Assembly: GCA_965263215.1 (NCBI GenBank)
Contig: OZ253663.1
Coordinates: 248,001 to 312,000, forward strand
DNA: 64,000 bases
Reading direction: 5' to 3'
Source: UBA1672 sp965263215
Lineage (GTDB): Bacteria; Pseudomonadota; Alphaproteobacteria; Micavibrionales; Micavibrionaceae
The translations under genes were made by a program, and so were the position numbers. This document shows positions 19,817 to 29,309 of the stretch, in pieces. Positions within the stretch are counted from its first letter, which is position 1. Each line of letters starts with the position of its first letter. The notes under the pieces were generated by a model. The model was not told where the DNA came from, searched no databases, and saw only the letters and a program-made list of their open reading frames with translations.

Positions 19817-20473
19817 CTACTCCGCAGCAGGCTCTTCGGCGGGTGCCTCTTCTGGTTCTGTGCGATATGCTTCCACTTCAATCATAACATTCACTTCGTC
19901 ACCAACGCCCGGCAAACCATAATTCATCCCAAAGTCCGAGCGCTTTATTGTGGTTGAAGCAGAAAATCCACTGACGAATTTACCACTAAACGGGTGCTTA
20001 TCAGATTTGTTGTAAGTCGTCTCCATAACAACGGGCTTTGTGACACCAAGCAATTTTAAATCACCTGTGATCTTAGCCGTCTTTTCACCGGTAATTTCGA
20101 TCGCTGTGCTTTTGAACGTCATATCAGGGAATTTTTCGACATTGAAGAAATCAGGACTTTTCATGTGATCGTCCCATTTGTCACTATCCATATCTATGGA
20201 TTCTGTCTTGATCGTAACATCAATAATTGAATTTTCAGGATGGGCACGATCAAAAATGAAATACCCGTCATAATCATGGAACTCACCTTGTGATTTTGAA
20301 AAACCCAAATGATCTACAAAAAACAAAATCTGCGTATGTGATTTGTCAAATGTGTAATGCTCGGCCATCAGTGGTTCTGCAACTTCGGCGTTTGATTCGG
20401 CAGGTTCAGCATAAACACTTTGCATACCTCCGAAAAGGCTTAGTGATGCCGCAACGAGCAAAAACTTCTTCAT
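19817..20473 (-). CDS. YceI family periplasmic protein
   Basis: Lipocalin-like isoprenoid-binding protein of about 218 residues with a signal peptide (cleavage after YA-EP near residue 23). YTFDKSHTQILFFVDHLGFSKSQGEF is the standard YceI opening, and FGMNYGLPGVGDEVNV the usual end. An acidic Pro/Ala/Glu tail (EEAPAEEPAAE) follows and is unusual. The ATG at 20473 sits seven bases from GGAG; an ATG two codons earlier sits too close to it. It is immediately upstream of the b561-YceI fusion, and the two almost certainly form an operon. Confidence 0.9.
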   Translation of the reverse strand: MKKFLLVAASLSLFGGMQSVYAEPAESNAEVAEPLMAEHYTFDKSHTQILFFVDHLGFSKSQGEFHDYDGYFIFDRAHPENSIIDVTIKTESIDMDSDKWDDHMKSPDFFNVEKFPDMTFKSTAIEITGEKTAKITGDLKLLGVTKPVVMETTYNKSDKHPFSGKFVSGFSASTTIKRSDFGMNYGLPGVGDEVNVMIEVEAYRTEPEEAPAEEPAAE

Positions 20474-20544
20474 ATTCATTCTCCTTCAAAGGTAATTGGA
20501 TAAGCATATCATAGGTTATAAATATACGTTTATCAAATAAGGAT

Positions 20545-20751
20545 TCATTCGAAAAAATATCTTTGATACATCCATATTGTGCAATAACAGCCAAGGATTG
20601 CGATAATCCAATTCAACAGACCATATTTCACTTTTATGTAAGGGTCATTGAGTAAATCTTCCTGACTGACATCGCGTAGCAAGAACAGCAAAAGCATTTG
20701 TCCGGCAAAAAAACCACCGATGAAACCGATCAACCCTGCCACGTAAACCAT
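20545..20751 (-). CDS. Small two-helix membrane protein, function unknown
   Basis: A 68-residue protein with two hydrophobic segments (about residues 3-25, containing GLIGFIGGFFAG, and 46-63, LLNWIIAILGCYCTIWMY) around a charged loop with DVSQEDLLNDPYIK. The ATG follows AGGG with normal spacing, which supports a real gene. It is divergent from uppP and lies upstream of the YceI operon on the same strand. I do not recognise the family. Confidence 0.65.
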   Translation of the reverse strand: MVYVAGLIGFIGGFFAGQMLLLFLLRDVSQEDLLNDPYIKVKYGLLNWIIAILGCYCTIWMYQRYFFE

Positions 20752-20780
20752 TGTCTTTTTCCCTATTTTAGAGTAGCTCT

Positions 20781-21632
20781 ATGAACGTATTTACACAGAG
20801 CGTATCCATGATCTTATACCACATAATTATATTGGCTGTCATACAGGGATTAACAGAATTTCTTCCCGTAAGCTCCAGTGGGCATTTGGGTTTATTCCAT
20901 TGCTTCACGGATCATTGCGACCATTGGGATGACAAAAACGTCACCATGGATATCGCCGTGCATGTCGGCACGTTATTCTCTGTCCTGCTGTATTTCCGCC
21001 GTGACGTTTGGCGTATGCTTGTGGGTGCAAAAGACATTGGCACAGGCCAAGCGCAATCAAATGATGCTAAATTACTGCTCTTTGTCCTCATCAGTTCAGT
21101 GCCTGTCATTATCGCTGGATTAATCCTGCACATGTTTGAGCCTGACTGGCTTAAAACCCTCTATGTGATTGCATGGATGACGCTTATTTTCGGAATTGTT
21201 CTATGGTACGCGGACACAAAAACGCTCGCGACCAAACAAATGAAGGATATGAGTTACAAGGACGCTATTATCATTGGCTTCGCGCAAATTCTTGCCCTTA
21301 TTCCGGGTACCAGCCGCTCTGGTATCACCATGACCGCAGGGCGATTTTTGGGTTATGGCCGCACAGATTGTGCGCATTATTCCATGTTGCTGGCTATGGT
21401 TGCTATCAGTGGCGCAGGCGCTCTCATTAGTATTGGCCTGCTTAAAGATGGAGACGTACAGCTCGGCCTTGATGCCTTAATCGCGACTGTATTTTCCTTC
21501 ATTTCCGGCTGGATCGCACTCGCTGTCATGATGAAATACCTACAACGCGCAACCTTTACGGTGTTTGCCGTTTATCGCGTTATTCTGGGCGGTGGTCTGC
21601 TTATTTTACTCTATTCCGGCGTTATTGCCTGA
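20781..21632 (+). CDS. uppP: Undecaprenyl-diphosphatase (UppP/BacA)
   Basis: Integral membrane phosphatase that recycles undecaprenyl diphosphate to the monophosphate lipid carrier for peptidoglycan and surface glycans. The 283-residue protein has the signature QGLTEFLPVSSSGHL near residue 23 and PGTSRSGITMTAG near residue 178, which form the active site, plus about eight hydrophobic segments. I keep the ATG at 20781; an ATG nine codons later (20808) would give a more typical N-terminus. The 3' end overlaps rsmD on the other strand by 27 bp. It would supply carrier lipid to the polysaccharide locus at 43-64 kb. Confidence 0.94.
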   Translation: MNVFTQSVSMILYHIIILAVIQGLTEFLPVSSSGHLGLFHCFTDHCDHWDDKNVTMDIAVHVGTLFSVLLYFRRDVWRMLVGAKDIGTGQAQSNDAKLLLFVLISSVPVIIAGLILHMFEPDWLKTLYVIAWMTLIFGIVLWYADTKTLATKQMKDMSYKDAIIIGFAQILALIPGTSRSGITMTAGRFLGYGRTDCAHYSMLLAMVAISGAGALISIGLLKDGDVQLGLDALIATVFSFISGWIALAVMMKYLQRATFTVFAVYRVILGGGLLILLYSGVIA

Positions 21633-22172
21633 ATATTGCGCGAGCGTAATTTTGATATCACCATAGATTTTTTCATGGTCGTTCATCAGGTTTGGCAAAA
21701 CGGGCAGTGTAAAATGGCGTTCACTTTCACACACAATCCACGCACCATCATCAAGCCAGTGCCCGGATATCAATTTTTGCAACACATCAGGAATTAAATC
21801 TTTCTTATATGGCGGATCAAGAAAAACGAGGCTGTACATGTCCCCTTGATTTTCAGGCATTTTCGTCGCATCCCGAACGCTAAAATCGCAGAACCCTGTT
21901 GCCTTCAAAGCATCGGCATTCTCTTTGGTTAAATCTATCGATGATCGAGATTTATCAATAAATGTGCAATGATCCGCCCCTCTGGATAACGCCTCCAGCC
22001 CAAGCGCACCGCTACCACAGAACGCGTCCAAAACACGTACACCATCAACGGCCCCTCTGGACGCCAACATATTAAACACCGCGCCGCGCACTTTATCAGT
22101 CGTCGGACGAATAGAGCGATCCTTCGGCACAATCAAACGTCGCCCACCATATTTGCCCGATACGATTTTCAT
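21606..22172 (-). CDS. rsmD: 16S rRNA (guanine(966)-N2)-methyltransferase RsmD
   Basis: SAM-dependent methylase of helix 31 of 16S rRNA. The 188-residue protein shows MKIVSGKYGGRRL, RPTTDKVRGAVFNML, the SAM motif VLDAFCGSGALGLEALSRGA and the catalytic FLDPPY. Its ATG overlaps the TGA of rluB (ATGA), so the two rRNA-modification genes are translationally coupled. The 3' end overlaps uppP tail-to-tail by 27 bp. Confidence 0.95.
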   Translation of the reverse strand: MKIVSGKYGGRRLIVPKDRSIRPTTDKVRGAVFNMLASRGAVDGVRVLDAFCGSGALGLEALSRGADHCTFIDKSRSSIDLTKENADALKATGFCDFSVRDATKMPENQGDMYSLVFLDPPYKKDLIPDVLQKLISGHWLDDGAWIVCESERHFTLPVLPNLMNDHEKIYGDIKITLAQYSGNNAGIE

Positions 22173-23017
22173 GATCTTTTTCTTGTAGAAGGTTTTTTAT
22201 TGTACGGTTTCTTTTTATTTGTGTGTTTTTTATTATCAGAAGGCTTGCCCGAAACCGAAGGCTTATTCGCAAAAAACTTCGCTAATTGATGTTTCATCAC
22301 ATCAGGCTTCACTTCACTTACGCTGCCTCTTGTCATCTTCCCAAGAGTAAAAGGGCCGTAATCCGTTCTGATCAAACGCGTCACATTCAGCCCCAAAGCC
22401 TCCATCACACGGCGAATTTCTCTGTTCTTACCTTCGCGTAAACTCATCGTAATCCATGAATTTGTGCCCGATGCTTGATCAGCGACTTTTTCCTCTAATT
22501 TAGCCTCAATCGATTTATAACGTACACCCTCCACGGTTATCCCGCTTTTCAAGGATTCGAGGCGCTTTGGATTAACTTTGCCATGAACACGTACACGGTA
22601 TTGCCGCGCCCAGCCTGTTTCGGGTAGCTCCAGAAAACGAGCAAGCTCGCCGTCATTCGTCAAAAGGAGTAACCCTTCCGTGTTTAAATCCAATCGCCCT
22701 ACGCTCACCACGCGCGGCATAAAATCAGGCAGGTTTTCAAACACCGTGGAGCGATCTCGCTCATCCTTATGTGTTGTCACAAGCCCCGGTGGTTTATGAT
22801 ACAAAAATAGGCGTGTTGGCTCTTTTTGCGGTAAAATCTTACCATTCACATAGATTTTATCACTATTGGTGACGTTCAATGCAGGTGATTGAATAACTTT
22901 TCCGTTCACCTCAACCTTGCCGGCCTCAATCCATTTTTCGGCGTCTCTGCGCGAACATACGCCCGCGCGTGCCATTACCTTTGCAATGCGTTCGCCTTTG
23001 TGTTTACTTTGGGTCAT
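22169..23017 (-). CDS. rluB: 23S rRNA pseudouridine synthase, RluB/RsuA family
   Basis: Pseudouridine synthase of about 282 residues. An S4 RNA-binding domain opens the protein (RIAKVMARAGVCSRRDAEKWI), followed by the catalytic domain with GRLDLNTEGLLLLTND (catalytic Asp) and EGKNREIRRVMEALG. The C-terminal tail is a lysine-rich, low-complexity extension common in this family. ATG at 23017 is seven bases from AAAGGA; a GTG five codons upstream is less likely. Its start codon overlaps that of tadA on the opposite strand. Confidence 0.92.
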   Translation of the reverse strand: MTQSKHKGERIAKVMARAGVCSRRDAEKWIEAGKVEVNGKVIQSPALNVTNSDKIYVNGKILPQKEPTRLFLYHKPPGLVTTHKDERDRSTVFENLPDFMPRVVSVGRLDLNTEGLLLLTNDGELARFLELPETGWARQYRVRVHGKVNPKRLESLKSGITVEGVRYKSIEAKLEEKVADQASGTNSWITMSLREGKNREIRRVMEALGLNVTRLIRTDYGPFTLGKMTRGSVSEVKPDVMKHQLAKFFANKPSVSGKPSDNKKHTNKKKPYNKKPSTRKRS

Positions 23018-23483
23018 GGAACATCCTTTCACAGATCAAGACCATAGCTTTATGCGCGCCGCGATGGAAGAGGCAAAACGCGCAAAAGGACGCGACGAAG
23101 TGCCTATCGGCGCGGTTGTGGTCGATAATGATGGTAATATCGTTGCCAAAGCGGGGAATCAAACGCGCGAACTCAACGACCCGAGCGCCCACGCCGAAAT
23201 TCTGGCGATACGCGCGGCCTGCGACCATGCGGGGGCACAGCGTATCCCTGATTATACACTGTACGTTACCCTAGAGCCTTGCGCGATGTGCGCGGCGGCG
23301 ATCTCGTTTTCCCGTATTAAACGCGTTGTTTTTGGCGCGAGTGATGCGAAAGGCGGCGGCGTGCTCCATGGCGGAAAATTCTACGAACAACCCACCTGCC
23401 ACCATAAACCCGACATCGCGCAAGGATTAATGGCCGATGAATGCGGACAAATCCTGAAAGATTTTTTTAGGAGTAAGCGTTAG
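23016..23483 (+). CDS. tadA: tRNA-specific adenosine deaminase TadA
   Basis: Deaminates the wobble adenosine of tRNA-Arg(ACG) to inosine; normally essential. The 155-residue protein carries the zinc and proton-shuttle motifs His59-Ala-Glu61 and Pro88-Cys89-x-x-Cys92. An open frame extends upstream to 22917, but those codons lie inside rluB, and MEHPFTDQDHSFMRAAM at 23016 is a normal TadA N-terminus. The ATG shares two bases with the rluB start codon on the other strand, so its leader lies wholly inside the rluB coding region. The 3' end overlaps purD by 4 bp. Confidence 0.93.
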   Translation: MEHPFTDQDHSFMRAAMEEAKRAKGRDEVPIGAVVVDNDGNIVAKAGNQTRELNDPSAHAEILAIRAACDHAGAQRIPDYTLYVTLEPCAMCAAAISFSRIKRVVFGASDAKGGGVLHGGKFYEQPTCHHKPDIAQGLMADECGQILKDFFRSKR

Positions 23484-24775
23484 GCCGCTTCTTCATTGGC
23501 CTTCAACGCGCGCCAACCAATATCACGGCGGCAAAACCCTTCAGCCCATGAAATTTTATCAACCGCCTTGTATGCTTGCTCCTGCGCTTTCGCGATGGTG
23601 TCACCGCTCGCCGTAACGCCAAGAACGCGCCCACCGACACTGATGATATTGCCGTTTTCGTCCCTAGACGTTCCCGCATGGAAAACATAGGCATCATTAA
23701 CCGTGTTCGCATCATCAATGCCGGAAATAACGGTATTTTTCTGATAACTCCCCGGATAGCCATCCGCCGCCATCACAACGCAAAGCGCAGGATCGTTCGA
23801 CCAACTCACCTGATCTTTGACCTCATCCAAGCGCCCTTGCGCGGCGGCTTCCAGGATGTCCACCAAATCCCCTTGCAGACGCATCATAATCGCCTGACAT
23901 TCAGGGTCGCCAAAACGTACGTTATGCTCTAGCAACGTGGCTTTACCGTCCTTAATCATAAGCCCCGCAAACAGAACCCCTGTAAACGGACAACCTTCAG
24001 ATGCCATGCCTTTGATTGTCGGCTCTATGATGTCTTCGATAATTTGTTTTTCCAGCGCATCATTCATGAAATGAGCAGGGCTGTACGCGCCCATACCGCC
24101 TGTGTTCAAGCCAGTATCACCATCGCCTACGCGCTTGTGGTCTTGCGCAGATGTGAGGGGGAGGATAGATTTTCCATCGGCGAGTGCGAAAAAGCTGACC
24201 TCCTCACCTTCCAGAAATTCCTCGATCACAACTTCTTTGCCGGCATCACCGAACGAAGCACCGGACAGCATTTCTTCGGCGGCTTCAATCGCCTGATCTG
24301 TTGTTTCACAAATAATCACGCCTTTACCCGCCGCCAAGCCATCTGTTTTCACAACGATCGGCGCGCCTGTTTCTAAAATAAATGTTTTGGCTGATTCGAT
24401 ATTAGTAAATCGGCCATATTTGGCCGATGAAATATCATATTTAGCGCACAAATCCTTCATAAATCCCTTTGAGCCCTCAAGTTCAGCCGCATTAGCACTC
24501 GGCCCGAATACATCAATTCCGGCCCGATTCATCTCATCGGCCAAACCATCAACCAAGGGGTTTTCAGGCCCGACAATCACCAAATCAATCGCATTATCCT
24601 TGGCAAATTCCACAAGCGCATCAATCTCATCAACCTTGATCGGGACGCACTGCGCCTGATCCTCAATCCCTGCGTTGCCGGGAGCACAATAAAGACGCGT
24701 ACAGCGCGGAGATTGTGAGAGTTTCCAAGCCAATGCGTGTTCACGACCGCCAGATCCAACCAATAGAATATTCAT
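23480..24775 (-). CDS. purD: Phosphoribosylamine-glycine ligase
   Basis: ATP-grasp enzyme of purine synthesis that joins glycine to 5-phosphoribosylamine. The 431-residue protein starts MNILLVGSGGREHALAWKLSQS, contains GPENPLVDGLADE and the PurD signature RFGDPECQAIMMRL, and is of standard length. AGGAG lies seven bases before the ATG. It ends against tadA on the opposite strand. Confidence 0.96.
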   Translation of the reverse strand: MNILLVGSGGREHALAWKLSQSPRCTRLYCAPGNAGIEDQAQCVPIKVDEIDALVEFAKDNAIDLVIVGPENPLVDGLADEMNRAGIDVFGPSANAAELEGSKGFMKDLCAKYDISSAKYGRFTNIESAKTFILETGAPIVVKTDGLAAGKGVIICETTDQAIEAAEEMLSGASFGDAGKEVVIEEFLEGEEVSFFALADGKSILPLTSAQDHKRVGDGDTGLNTGGMGAYSPAHFMNDALEKQIIEDIIEPTIKGMASEGCPFTGVLFAGLMIKDGKATLLEHNVRFGDPECQAIMMRLQGDLVDILEAAAQGRLDEVKDQVSWSNDPALCVVMAADGYPGSYQKNTVISGIDDANTVNDAYVFHAGTSRDENGNIISVGGRVLGVTASGDTIAKAQEQAYKAVDKISWAEGFCRRDIGWRALKANEEAA

Positions 24776-24856
24776 GTAAAGCTCCTAAAACCTGATTATG
24801 AGCTTACTTATTAGCATTTAAAGGTAAAATTGCAAGATCTGGGGGCAGAATTAGAC

Positions 24857-27800
24857 CTAATCATCGATAGAAAGCAGGCTTGCGTTCCCGCCAGAGGCCG
24901 TTGTGTCAGTTGTAATGACCTTTTCCGTGGCAAAGCCATGCAGATAATGAGGCCCGCCCGCCTTTGGCCCTGTACCCGATAACCCCATGCCACCGAATGG
25001 CTGCACACCCACGACAGCCCCCGTGGTAGAGCGATTTATATATATATTTCCCGCATTAACAGCATCCGCAACAGTCTTTTGACGATCCTGAATACGAGTG
25101 TGCAGCCCAAAAGTAAGACCAAAGCCGCTACGGTTGATCTGATTCACTACAAAGCGAAGCTGATCAATATGGAATCTGAGAATATGCAGAACAGGACCAA
25201 AAACCTCACCATCTAAAACATGGATATTGGATATTTCGTATGCTGTTGGCGCGAACAAACGGCCACTATCGGACAATTTCTCAGGAATTTCACCCTGTGC
25301 AACCATACGGCCATGCGCCGAAATATAATCAACATATTCATCCAGCGTCTTTTTTGACTGCTCATCAATTATATAGCCTATATCGGCCGATAATTCCTTT
25401 GGTTTACCTATTTTCAATTCATTAACAGCGCCACCAAGTAGCTCGATAAACGAATCAGCAATATCATTTTGTACATAAAGTACCCGTAAGGCCGAACATC
25501 TTTGCCCAGCAGAACCGAAGGCACTGTGCACCACATCATCAACGACTTGTTCCAGCAAAGCCGAACTATCAACGATCATCGCATTTTGGCCGCCCGTTTC
25601 GGCAATAAACGGTACCACTGCGTCATTATGCACAACCAAAGTCTGCTGAATTCTTTTCGCCGTATCCGTTGAGCCCGTAAAAGCCGCACCAGCCACATCT
25701 TTATGCTCTAAAATTTTACTACCAAACGCCCCGTTACCAACGAGCAACTGAACGATATTGGCTGGAATACCCGCACGGTGCATCAACTCGACCGTACGTG
25801 TCGCGATATAAGGTGTTTGTGAGGCTGGCTTTGCGATTACTGCATTACCTGCCACCACTGCGGCAATGATTTGACCTGTAAAGATAGCGAGCGGGAAATT
25901 CCATGGACTAATACAAACAAACACACCGCGCCCTTGCATGACCAGCCTGTTTGTTTCACCCGTATAGCCGGGCATTAATGTGCCCTCTTTGTCAAAAACA
26001 TCACGCCCCAAATTGGCATAGTAACGGCAAAAATCAACGGCTTCGCGCACTTCATCGCGCGCATCAATGATGGTTTTTCCACCCTCATGCACAAGAATAG
26101 CCATCAGCTCATTTTTATAATCCTCAAGCAAATCGGCAAAACGCTCTACGGCTAGAGCGCGCTGCTGTACGCTTTTTTTGTTCCAATCTTTATGCGCTTG
26201 TCGTGCATTATCAAAAGACCACTCAATAAATTGCTCATCAACAGATTCGTATCGGTTCCCCCCTACAATCGAAAATGATTTTTCTTTTATTTCATAATCC
26301 TCAATATATTTAAGGACGCTCTGCGAAGATAACGGATCATCTAAATCTAGGCCTGATGAATTTTTACGATTTGCACCAAATATATCCATCGGCAGAGGAA
26401 TCTGCGGATGACTTTTACTTTCATATTTGCGCACCGGATCAACAGGATCATAAACCAAGTCCATAGCAGGCACGTTTTCGTCCATCAGTTTATTTACAAA
26501 GGACGAATTTGCACCGTTTTCTAATAAACGCCTGACAAGATAAGGTAATAAATCTTTATGCAGACCAACAGGCGCATATATACTCGCCTTTATAGGTTGA
26601 CCGTTCTTATGCTTAAATAAACTCGCATAGAGTCCTTCGCCCATACCGTGCAAGCGTTGTAATTCAAAATCACCACCGCTTTGCTCTGCCATATACTTTA
26701 CGGCACAAATCGTGTGTGCATTATGCGTCGCAAACATCGGATAAATGACATCTTGGTTTTGAAACAAGCTATGTGCGCATGCCAAAAAAGAAACATCTGT
26801 ATTGGCCTTTCGTGTAAAGACCGGATATTCAGGAAAACCGCCCATTTGTGCGCGTTTGATCTCCGTATCCCAATACGCTCCCTTCACGAGCCTCATTTGG
26901 ATCTTACGATTTCGTTGCCTGACACCATCTGCGAGGTATCTAATAAGCGGTAATGCCCGTTTTTGATAGGCCTGAACGGCCAAACCAAACCCGTCCCAAC
27001 TTTGCGGTACGTAATCATCCAAAACATTTTCGAAAATCTGAATTGATAAATCCAACCGATTGGCTTCTTCCGCATCCACAGTCAAAGGCACCTTGTAATC
27101 TGCTGCCAACGCGGCTAACGCACCTAATTTTTCAGTGATTTCAGGCACACAACGTTCTTTTTGACTGTACGTATATCGGGGATGAAGCGCAGAAATCTTA
27201 ACAGAAATGCCTGCATTTTTATCATCTTTATCATTACTGGCTGCCGTGGCTTCAATCGCTGCGCGATAACTTTCATAATAAAAATCCGCCGTTTTTTTGT
27301 CACGCGCCGCCTCGCCCAGCATATCGTAAGAAATACGATAACCTTTCTTTTCCCAGCTTTTTGCGTTGGATATCGCATTGTGAATGTCTGTGCCAAAAAC
27401 AAATTGTTTTCCCATTAATTGCATGGCTTTAATCATCGCCTCACGGATAACAGGCTCCCCCAAACGCGATAACGCACCGTCAAGCGTTTTCCGTGTGATC
27501 GCCATCCCCATGCCGGCGGCCTTCGCCACCCAATCCGATGATTTCCCCTGCGTCTGAAGCCAGCTTGCGGCAGATACCCTATCCTTCATCAACGCATTAG
27601 CCGTACGCATATCAGGGATACGCAACAAAGCCTCTGCCAGACACATCATGGCGAGCCCCTCATCCGTATTAAGCGAAAATTCCTGAAGGAAAGCCTCTAA
27701 TTGACCAACGCGCGCTTTTTCTTGTCGTGTATGCTCAACCAAAGCGGCCGCTTTAGATTGCACCGCGCTCGCGGTTTCACGATCCCATTCGAAATGCTCC

Positions 27801-27862
27801 AGCAATTCTTCAACTGCTTCGGCTTCGTTTTTATAAAGGTAGGGCGAGTACGCTTTAATCAT
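24857..27862 (-). CDS. putA: Bifunctional proline dehydrogenase / P5C dehydrogenase (PutA)
   Basis: Oxidises proline to glutamate in two steps using FAD and NAD+, at the inner membrane. The 1001-residue protein has an N-terminal helical region, the proline dehydrogenase barrel (about 130-430; RLVKGAYWDTEIKRAQ and EFQL-type YMAEQSGGDFELQRLHGMGE), and the aldehyde dehydrogenase domain (about 500-980) with Glu in AETGGQN near 757 and the nucleophile Cys in GSAGQRCSALR near 790. There is no ribbon-helix-helix DNA-binding domain at the N-terminus, so unlike E. coli PutA it should not repress its own operon. Glutamate made here could enter the TCA cycle through the large glutamate dehydrogenase at the left end. 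Divergent from xseA. Confidence 0.95.
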   Translation of the reverse strand: MIKAYSPYLYKNEAEAVEELLEHFEWDRETASAVQSKAAALVEHTRQEKARVGQLEAFLQEFSLNTDEGLAMMCLAEALLRIPDMRTANALMKDRVSAASWLQTQGKSSDWVAKAAGMGMAITRKTLDGALSRLGEPVIREAMIKAMQLMGKQFVFGTDIHNAISNAKSWEKKGYRISYDMLGEAARDKKTADFYYESYRAAIEATAASNDKDDKNAGISVKISALHPRYTYSQKERCVPEITEKLGALAALAADYKVPLTVDAEEANRLDLSIQIFENVLDDYVPQSWDGFGLAVQAYQKRALPLIRYLADGVRQRNRKIQMRLVKGAYWDTEIKRAQMGGFPEYPVFTRKANTDVSFLACAHSLFQNQDVIYPMFATHNAHTICAVKYMAEQSGGDFELQRLHGMGEGLYASLFKHKNGQPIKASIYAPVGLHKDLLPYLVRRLLENGANSSFVNKLMDENVPAMDLVYDPVDPVRKYESKSHPQIPLPMDIFGANRKNSSGLDLDDPLSSQSVLKYIEDYEIKEKSFSIVGGNRYESVDEQFIEWSFDNARQAHKDWNKKSVQQRALAVERFADLLEDYKNELMAILVHEGGKTIIDARDEVREAVDFCRYYANLGRDVFDKEGTLMPGYTGETNRLVMQGRGVFVCISPWNFPLAIFTGQIIAAVVAGNAVIAKPASQTPYIATRTVELMHRAGIPANIVQLLVGNGAFGSKILEHKDVAGAAFTGSTDTAKRIQQTLVVHNDAVVPFIAETGGQNAMIVDSSALLEQVVDDVVHSAFGSAGQRCSALRVLYVQNDIADSFIELLGGAVNELKIGKPKELSADIGYIIDEQSKKTLDEYVDYISAHGRMVAQGEIPEKLSDSGRLFAPTAYEISNIHVLDGEVFGPVLHILRFHIDQLRFVVNQINRSGFGLTFGLHTRIQDRQKTVADAVNAGNIYINRSTTGAVVGVQPFGGMGLSGTGPKAGGPHYLHGFATEKVITTDTTASGGNASLLSIDD

Positions 27863-27923
27863 CTGCGCATAATATCATGAGATAACTAGAATTTCTCCTT
27901 TTTTAACATTAAGATACACAGCC

Positions 27924-29303
27924 ATGAGCGAACAATCAGAATTACGCAGCAATATTCCCGAATTTTCGGTATCCGAACTGGCCTTTTCCGTCAAGCGCAC
28001 AGTTGAGGAAAACTATGGGCGCGTACGTGTGCGCGGAGAGCTTTCACGCGTGTCAGTGCCAAAATCAGGGCATATGTACACGAGCCTAAAAGACGAAAAA
28101 TCGGTCATCGATGCCGTTTGCTGGAAAGGTGTTGTTTCGCGTTTATCCATTAAACCCGAAGAAGGCATGGATGTCATTTGCACGGGCAAAATGACGACCT
28201 ACCCCGGTAATTCTAAATATCAGCTTGTCATCGAATCAATGGAGCTCGCTGGTGAAGGCGCGCTTCTTAAAATGCTAGAAGAGCGTAAAAAAAAGCTTGC
28301 TGCGGAGGGGTTATTCGCCGCAGAGCGAAAAAAAGAACTACCGTTTTTACCGCAGAAAATCGGTGTGATCACATCCCCTACAGGTGCGGTGATTCGCGAT
28401 ATTCTCCATCGCTTGCAAGATCGGTTTCCGCGTCATGTTCTGGTATGGCCTGTAAAAGTACAAGGTGAAGGTGCCGCCGAGGAAATAACAGCCGCCATTG
28501 ACGGCTTTAATGCACTGCCGGAAGAACAAAGGCCTGATCTTTTGATCGTTGCGCGCGGCGGCGGGTCATTAGAAGATTTGATGGCATTTAACGAAGAAAA
28601 TGTCGTGCGCGCCACAGCGAATAGCAACATACCCGTTATCTCAGCGGTCGGCCATGAAACGGATACAACCCTGATTGATTACGCCGCGGACTTACGCGCC
28701 CCAACACCAACGGGTGCGGCCGAAATGGCGGTCCCTGTGCGCATGAATTTATTGGCGCAAGTGGCCGATGATGAAAAACGCCTTCTTAGCGGCATGAACA
28801 GACTTCTATCTGAATATCGCCATAAAACTGATGCCATGAGCGCAAAGCTTGGTGATCCTGCGCGGCTATTAGAAATTAAAATTCAAACAATAGACCGCGC
28901 CGGCGATCGTTTAGATCACACAGTGAAAACACTCACAGGTCGATTGACACAACAATACACACAAACAGGTTCACGTCTGTTACATCCCGCACAAATGGTT
29001 GAAAACAAGCGTACGAAATTCATTAATTATCTGGAACGTCTGGATAATACAGGCAAAAGAATCCTGAACGATAAACGCAGATCATTCGATAGCGCATCCG
29101 AAAAATTAGAGCTTTTGTCTTTTGAAAATGTTCTGAGCCGCGGTTACGTAGTTGTTTTAGACGATACGGGCAAACCGATTACCAACGGCAAGTCCTTAAG
29201 CGACCAACAAGGGGTCACGCTACAATTTAAGGATAAAGAGTACGTGGATGCAAAAATCACAAAGGGAAACCCGAGCAAAGAAGAGCAAGGTTCTTTATTC
29301 TAG
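27924..29303 (+). CDS. xseA: Exodeoxyribonuclease VII large subunit
   Basis: Catalytic subunit of the single-strand-specific exonuclease VII. The 459-residue protein has an N-terminal OB-fold (SVSELAFSVKRTVEENYGRVRVRGELS), the catalytic region (LPQKIGVITSPTGAVIRDIL, DLLIVARGGGSLEDLMAFNEE and SAVGHETDTTLIDYAADLRAPTPT), and a long helical C-terminal domain. The small subunit gene xseB is not adjacent. Divergent from putA with 61 bp between the starts. Confidence 0.95.
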   Translation: MSEQSELRSNIPEFSVSELAFSVKRTVEENYGRVRVRGELSRVSVPKSGHMYTSLKDEKSVIDAVCWKGVVSRLSIKPEEGMDVICTGKMTTYPGNSKYQLVIESMELAGEGALLKMLEERKKKLAAEGLFAAERKKELPFLPQKIGVITSPTGAVIRDILHRLQDRFPRHVLVWPVKVQGEGAAEEITAAIDGFNALPEEQRPDLLIVARGGGSLEDLMAFNEENVVRATANSNIPVISAVGHETDTTLIDYAADLRAPTPTGAAEMAVPVRMNLLAQVADDEKRLLSGMNRLLSEYRHKTDAMSAKLGDPARLLEIKIQTIDRAGDRLDHTVKTLTGRLTQQYTQTGSRLLHPAQMVENKRTKFINYLERLDNTGKRILNDKRRSFDSASEKLELLSFENVLSRGYVVVLDDTGKPITNGKSLSDQQGVTLQFKDKEYVDAKITKGNPSKEEQGSLF

Positions 29304-29309
29304 GAAAGA

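Noticed and set aside
22917..23015. Upstream extension of tadA
   Set aside because: These codons are antisense to the start of rluB and do not resemble TadA; the ATG at 23016 gives the standard N-terminus.
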